From assembly GCA_021821185.1 (NCBI GenBank), contig JAKACU010000017.1, positions 1 to 26,883 of the forward strand: a stretch of 26,883 bases of DNA, given 5' to 3'. Shown here piece by piece: positions 23,470 to 26,883 of the stretch. How positions within the stretch are numbered: the first letter of the stretch is position 1; each line of letters starts with the position of its first letter. A program made the translations under genes and the position numbers. The notes under the pieces were generated by a model, which had not been told where the DNA came from, made no database searches, and saw only the letters and a list, made by a program, of their open reading frames with translations. Origin of the DNA: Bacillota bacterium (GTDB lineage: Bacteria; Bacillota; Bacilli; Alicyclobacillales; SLC66).

Positions 23470-24615
23470 ATGGATAGACAGCGTGTGGTGGTTGTAGGAG
23501 GCGGCACTGGCGGTGTTATGACAGCAAATCGATTGGCGCGCATGATGCCGCAGCAGGTTCATCGTGGTTCACTTGAGATTGTGGTGATTGCGGATACCCA
23601 GTCTCATTTGTACCAACCGGGTCTACTTTATGTAGCGCTTGATTTGGCACTTCCGGAGGGATTCAGTCGATCGCAGCAACGTGTATTGCTTCCTGGTGTC
23701 ACTCATCTTTTCGATCCGGTGGTTGCTATCGATGTTTCTGGCAAAAATGTGACGTGTCAAAGTGGCAAAAAAGTGTCCTACGATGTGTTGATTCTGGCGA
23801 CTGGATCCGTTCCCGATCTTGATGCAATTGATGGATTTCGCACAGGGGCAGAGTCTTTTTATACGCTTCCTGAAGCCATGCATTTACGTAAACAAATTCA
23901 AGACTTTGATCACGGCAAATTGCTGTTGATCATTGGTGTACCGCATAAATGCCCAGTAGCTCCCTTGGAATTTGTATTCATGTTGGATGACGCTTTAAGA
24001 AAATCAGGAAAACGTAAGCAAGTAGAACTGATGTATACGTACCCCATCGGGCGGTTGCATTCGTTGGAACCTGTCGCAGAGTTTGCTGAACGGGAATTCG
24101 CTAACCGCGACATCGTCGGGGAAACGTTTTTTAACGTAGAGACGATCGATCCGACCTCGCGAACTGTGTATACGCTAGAAGGGGAAGAGGTCTCGTACGA
24201 TTTGCTTGTAGGCGTACCACCTCATAAAGGAGCTAAGGTGATCAGGGATTCGGGTCTTGGTGATGATGATGGATGGATTCCGACGGATCGCCACACTTTG
24301 CAGATGAAGGGACAAGAAGCTGTTTACGTGCTTGGGGATGCCACAGACTTGCCGATTTCAAAGGCGGGTTCGACGGCTCATTATCAATCAGAAGTCGTTG
24401 CGATGAATGTGGCTCGCGAATTACGAGGGGAAAAACCAAAAGCACTGTATAACGGCAAAGCGTTTTGCTTCATTGAGGCAGGGCTTGAAGACGCAACGCA
24501 TATTACCTTTGACTACAATCATCCGCCAAAACCATCGGATCCAAGTCCGCTTGTTCATGATTTTAAACTGGCATTTAACGAAATGTACTGGTTGAGCCTT
24601 CGGGGTCTTGTGTAG
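23470..24615 (+). CDS. Sulfide:quinone oxidoreductase-like flavoprotein
   Basis: A membrane-associated FAD enzyme of 381 residues that would oxidise sulfide to sulfane sulfur and pass electrons to quinone. An N-terminal Rossmann motif VVVGGGTGG, the LILATGS element and the VLGDATDLPISKAGS C-terminal FAD motif define the family. Two conserved redox-cysteine positions are visible: Cys161 in HKCPVAP and Cys333 in AFCFIEAG. The third cysteine of classical type I SQR (near 128) is missing. Cys96 is the only other cysteine. The tail (FNEMYWLSLRGL) is amphipathic, as expected for membrane binding. I chose ATG 23470: AGGAG is ideally placed for it and abuts the GTG at 23461. Three sulfur-transfer genes follow. 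An NDH-2-like or other sulfur substrate role cannot be excluded. Confidence 0.85.
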   Translation: MDRQRVVVVGGGTGGVMTANRLARMMPQQVHRGSLEIVVIADTQSHLYQPGLLYVALDLALPEGFSRSQQRVLLPGVTHLFDPVVAIDVSGKNVTCQSGKKVSYDVLILATGSVPDLDAIDGFRTGAESFYTLPEAMHLRKQIQDFDHGKLLLIIGVPHKCPVAPLEFVFMLDDALRKSGKRKQVELMYTYPIGRLHSLEPVAEFAEREFANRDIVGETFFNVETIDPTSRTVYTLEGEEVSYDLLVGVPPHKGAKVIRDSGLGDDDGWIPTDRHTLQMKGQEAVYVLGDATDLPISKAGSTAHYQSEVVAMNVARELRGEKPKALYNGKAFCFIEAGLEDATHITFDYNHPPKPSDPSPLVHDFKLAFNEMYWLSLRGLV

Positions 24616-24645
24616 GACGCCCAAAATGGAGAGGAGGTCGTAACA

Positions 24646-25221
24646 TTGTCGTTTGATGGAAATGCGCTGCATGAACCCGATCATCTCTCTGTACTGCATG
24701 CTATGAACGATGCCGTCACCCCTGAAGCCATTCAATCGATGACGAGGTTTGCTGTGTCATTTGGCGAGATGGCGGATATTCTCAACCATCCTGATGTACC
24801 GGCGTTACTTTCGGCCGTGTCAGATCACGCCGTTGATTTGACAGGTGTTGTAGTACGAGTGGCTGATATGGAGAGAATGGGTCAGATCGAACGGGTCATA
24901 CAACTTTTGTCTCTCGTATCCTCTGCGCTAGATGCCATGACTCCGGATATTATCGCTGGTCTCGTTAAAACAATGGCGGGCGCTATAGAGATAGGTGACG
25001 CAGTGCTTTCTTCCGAAATCTTTGCAAAAATGCCGATCGTTTTGGAAGAATTGCAACATGTGCTGGATCATCCGCCAACGACAGAAAAAGGAACGGTTCG
25101 TACCGTTATGAACGCTATGCGCGATAAAGATGTTCGAGTGGGATTGGATATCGCGCTGACGCTATTACGGCGATTGGGTCAATCTGTCAACACATTAAAA
25201 GGAGGTACAAATCATGAGTGA
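24646..25221 (+). CDS. DUF1641 family protein
   Basis: A soluble, largely helical protein of 191 residues with the DUF1641 core in its middle (MERMGQIERVIQLLSLVSSALDAM and onward; Gly-rich turn after). The family is repeatedly found next to SQR-like or formate-dehydrogenase-like flavoproteins but has no settled function. It starts with TTG at 24646; GAGGAGG is correctly spaced, and no ATG is available nearby. It lies 30 bases after the SQR gene and overlaps the DsrE gene by eight bases, so it belongs to the same operon. A scaffold or partner of the flavoprotein is a reasonable guess. Confidence 0.82.
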   Translation: MSFDGNALHEPDHLSVLHAMNDAVTPEAIQSMTRFAVSFGEMADILNHPDVPALLSAVSDHAVDLTGVVVRVADMERMGQIERVIQLLSLVSSALDAMTPDIIAGLVKTMAGAIEIGDAVLSSEIFAKMPIVLEELQHVLDHPPTTEKGTVRTVMNAMRDKDVRVGLDIALTLLRRLGQSVNTLKGGTNHE

Positions 25222-25639
25222 TAACAGTAATCGTATGAGTATGGTCGTATTTAATGGAACGATTGATAAGTTGTATCCCGTGGCTATTATGGCTTCAGGC
25301 GCAGTGATGAATGATATGCGCGTCGATATTTTCTTGACCTTTTGGGGGCTGATGGCATTTCGAAAAGGAGAACCCTATAAAGTCACCCAGGTGAGCAAAG
25401 ACTATGCGGAGCTAGGGCCTGAAATGATGAGAGTTATGCAAGAAAAGAATGTAGCACCGTGGTATGATACCCTGCTTCAAGCGATAGAGCTCGGTGACGT
25501 GCACATTTATGCTTGTGCCATGACGGCCGACTTGTTTGGCTTAAGCAAGGATGATTTTGAATCGGTGATTGAGGACATTATTGGCGTTGGTGAATTTATC
25601 GATATGGCACAAAAAGCAGGAACTACATTATTTATCTAG
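25214..25639 (+). CDS. DsrE-family sulfur carrier/transferase
   Basis: A 141-residue DsrE/DsrF-like protein. These small cytoplasmic proteins hold sulfane sulfur as a cysteine persulfide and exchange it with TusA. A Rossmann-like start (SMVVFNGTIDKLYPVAIMASGA) leads into the reactive-cysteine segment VHIYACAMTADLFGL with Cys101, the only cysteine. That placement is characteristic of the DsrE3-type group. A very strong AAAAGGAGGT precedes the ATG, which overlaps the DUF1641 stop. It lies between the SQR-like flavoprotein and TusA, suggesting that it accepts sulfur produced by the former and hands it to the latter. Confidence 0.88.
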   Translation: MSDNSNRMSMVVFNGTIDKLYPVAIMASGAVMNDMRVDIFLTFWGLMAFRKGEPYKVTQVSKDYAELGPEMMRVMQEKNVAPWYDTLLQAIELGDVHIYACAMTADLFGLSKDDFESVIEDIIGVGEFIDMAQKAGTTLFI

Positions 25640-25658
25640 TCTTGGAGGCGAGAGTGAG

Positions 25659-25895
25659 ATGGCTGTACAAGTGACAAAGGAAATTGATGCGCGTGGCAGT
25701 TTCTGCCCGGGACCGATGATGGAACTGATTCGTGTCATTCGTAGTGCGCAAATCGGTGATGTGATCGCAGTTTTATCTACAGATCAAGGGTCAAAGAAAG
25801 ATATTCCTAAATGGGTTGACAAAGCGAAGCAAGAATTTATTGGAGTAGAAGAATTAGAAGGCTATGACCGTATTGTTGTAAAAAAGATTAAGTAA
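25659..25895 (+). CDS. tusA: TusA-family sulfurtransferase
   Basis: A 78-residue TusA/SirA-like protein that shuttles sulfane sulfur as a persulfide on a single conserved cysteine. The signature RGSFCPGPMMELI carries Cys16, the expected position, followed by the beta-alpha-beta-alpha-beta fold with VIAVLSTDQGSKKDI. Length is standard. The ATG at 25659 is preceded by GGAGG at about eleven bases; a longer in-frame reading from 25569 lies inside the DsrE gene and is not used. Last gene of the SQR-DUF1641-DsrE-TusA operon, ended by a strong terminator. No Hdr-like or rhodanese gene is in the window, so the downstream acceptor is unknown. Confidence 0.93.
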   Translation: MAVQVTKEIDARGSFCPGPMMELIRVIRSAQIGDVIAVLSTDQGSKKDIPKWVDKAKQEFIGVEELEGYDRIVVKKIK

Positions 25896-25943
25896 CTGGT
25901 ACATCAATAGGCGTATGAAAGCTGATTTTCTCTCTAGAAAAGG

Positions 25944-25986
25944 GCTATCCACCAGTAGAAAAAACTACTGGTGGATAGCTTTTTTG
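25944..25986 (+). terminator. Rho-independent terminator of the SQR-TusA operon (bidirectional)
   Basis: A perfect 15-bp stem (GCTATCCACCAGTAG at 25944-25958 paired with 25965-25979), AAAAAA loop, then six T. Read on the minus strand the stem is followed by CCCTTTTC, so it can also end the convergent thioesterase transcript. Confidence 0.93.
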
Positions 25987-25991
25987 GTCAT

Positions 25992-26516
25992 CTATAGTTC
26001 CCAATGGCGTTTACTGCCAATCGTTTTTACTAATTGTTCCTGTTCTAAACGCCGCTGTTTACGAAACGCCATACGTTGTTCGGCGGATTCGTACAACAGG
26101 ACTTCTTGTGGTGTCTCTGGCTTAATTTTCGGTACAGAAGTTGGTTTACCAGTACCATCTAACGCTACAAAGGTGAGAAAAGCGATCGTGCATATGGATC
26201 GATCTCCAGTAAGCAAATTCTCTGTAGTTACTTTAACAAAAACCTCCATTGATGTCTTGCCTGCCCATGTGACGAATGATTCAACACAAACTGAATCTCC
26301 TAGACGAACAGGGTGAAGAAAATCGACGGAGTCAGTAGATGCTGTGACAACAGGATGACGTGAGTGCCTTGTAGCAGAAATGGTCGCTACGTCATCGATA
26401 TAAGCCATGAGTTTTCCCCCGAACATCGTACCGTGATGATTCGTGTCTGGAGGTAAGACCATGCTGACTTTGGTTGCGTGTGATTCTCTTGGATGTTTTG
26501 CTTCTACTTCATTCAT
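25992..26516 (-). CDS. Acyl-CoA thioesterase, hot-dog fold (YkhA/YciA family)
   Basis: Hydrolyses acyl-CoA to free acid and CoA; cytoplasmic. The 174-residue protein carries PPDTNHHGTMFGGKLMAYID (about 22-41), the hallmark of the single-domain BACH/YkhA-type thioesterase helix with its catalytic aspartate. It also has DSVDFLHPVRLGD and VTWAGKTSMEVFVKV strands. A charged C-terminal tail (about 140-174) is usual in Bacillus relatives. GAGGTGA lies five to six bases before the ATG. It is convergent to the sulfur operon and shares its terminator; no functional link between them is evident. Confidence 0.92.
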   Translation of the reverse strand: MNEVEAKHPRESHATKVSMVLPPDTNHHGTMFGGKLMAYIDDVATISATRHSRHPVVTASTDSVDFLHPVRLGDSVCVESFVTWAGKTSMEVFVKVTTENLLTGDRSICTIAFLTFVALDGTGKPTSVPKIKPETPQEVLLYESAEQRMAFRKQRRLEQEQLVKTIGSKRHWEL

Positions 26517-26883
26517 TTACTTCACCTCGAAATAGCCTCATGGGCGTATGTGATTACTATGCAGCGTGCTACAGAACATATGCAACTGTTATATTACAGC
26601 ATTGAAGGTACACCTTCCAAGTGTAGAGTTTCCTGATAGCAAGATCAAGGATTTCCTATCTGTATCATAGTTATCCTATAGCTGTTCTAGGATAATTATA
26701 TATGATAATTAAGAATTTCGTAGCATATCATGTAACAGGATGCAATAATCTGTATTTATAATTTACCATGAAACGGTTGTTTTGGAGGTCGATTGGCCGT
26801 CTAGTCATCACAGAACAATGAAGATAGTCCTAATGGACTATATAAAACCACCACATGAGAACATGTGGTGAAGCAGTATCAGT
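26517..26883. other. Gene-free AT-rich region with several hairpins
   Basis: No supportable gene lies here. Dyads are: GAAGGT/ACCTTC two bases apart (26604-26617), TTATCCTA/TAGGATAA (26671-26695), AATTAT/ATAATT (26694-26710), a 7-bp hairpin ATAGTCC-TAAT-GGACTAT (26824-26841) and a 9-bp hairpin CACCACATG-AGAA-CATGTGGTG (26849-26870). The first probably lies in the thioesterase promoter region. The last two may belong to the leader of a gene beyond the right edge. Confidence 0.5.

Noticed and set aside
26690..26710. Fur box (GATAATTATATATGATAATT)
   Set aside because: It has two direct GATAATT copies but lacks the 7-1-7 inverted arrangement, and nothing iron-related lies next to it in the window.
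26768..26821. 17-codon ORF (MKRLFWRSIGRLVITEQ)
   Set aside because: No ribosome binding site precedes the ATG and the length is within chance expectation.
1..26883. tRNA, rRNA or insertion sequence
   Set aside because: No cloverleaf-like stretch, rRNA segment, transposase motif or paired terminal repeats were seen.

Overview
This looks like chromosomal DNA of a Gram-positive, low-to-mid GC bacterium with strong AGGAGG-type ribosome binding sites, tight ATGA/TGATG gene overlaps, a CcpA-type cre box, and a b6-type cytochrome b. Sulfate assimilation sits beside a sulfide:quinone-oxidoreductase/DsrE/TusA module. Together these suggest an acidophilic, sulfur-metabolising member of the Bacillota, perhaps near Alicyclobacillaceae. 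The taxonomy is inference from gene content. I see no rRNA, tRNA, CRISPR array or complete insertion sequence.

Left part (1-5055). The window opens inside an ECF transporter gene whose ATPase tail runs in frame into an EcfT membrane protein. Next come an RluA-type pseudouridine synthase, a DUF378 membrane protein on the minus strand, a YaiI/YqxD (DUF188) protein and prephenate dehydratase. Overlapping the end of pheA is the most unusual gene here: a roughly 470-515 residue protein with two HEPN-like R-x6-HG motifs. It resembles the helical/HEPN part of CRISPR-associated Csm6/TIGR02710 proteins but has no CARF domain and no CRISPR locus beside it.

Cytochrome region (5107-6766). Three overlapping genes encode a 36-residue single-span protein, a four-helix b6-type cytochrome b and a 316-residue two-span protein with a large outer domain. 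No Rieske protein, c-type cytochrome or PEWY-type subunit IV is present. A convergent minus-strand gene (6823-8196) encodes a secreted protein made of two repeats.

Sulfur assimilation (8268-17615). A strong promoter (TTGACG-17-TATAAT) with an overlapping palindrome drives cysH-sat-cysI-cobA/sumT-sirB-cysK. This set covers sulfate activation, APS reduction, sulfite reduction, most of siroheme synthesis and cysteine synthesis. A ZIP metal transporter and two tandem PLP trans-sulfuration enzymes follow on the same strand. A LysR regulator, a candidate controller of the pathway, lies tail to tail with them, preceded by a possible 36-residue ORF.

Right part. A secreted SGNH/GDSL hydrolase with an unassigned C-terminal domain ends in a strong terminator. 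Two minus-strand genes follow: a duplicated 129-residue protein and a 39-residue single-span protein. Acetyl-CoA synthetase (minus strand) has an extended -10 promoter and a cre box just downstream of it. The plus-strand module SQR-DUF1641-DsrE-TusA is likely a sulfide-oxidation and sulfane-sulfur-trafficking operon, closed by a 15-bp-stem terminator. A hot-dog acyl-CoA thioesterase is last, and the final 367 bases are AT-rich, with several hairpins and no gene that I can support.
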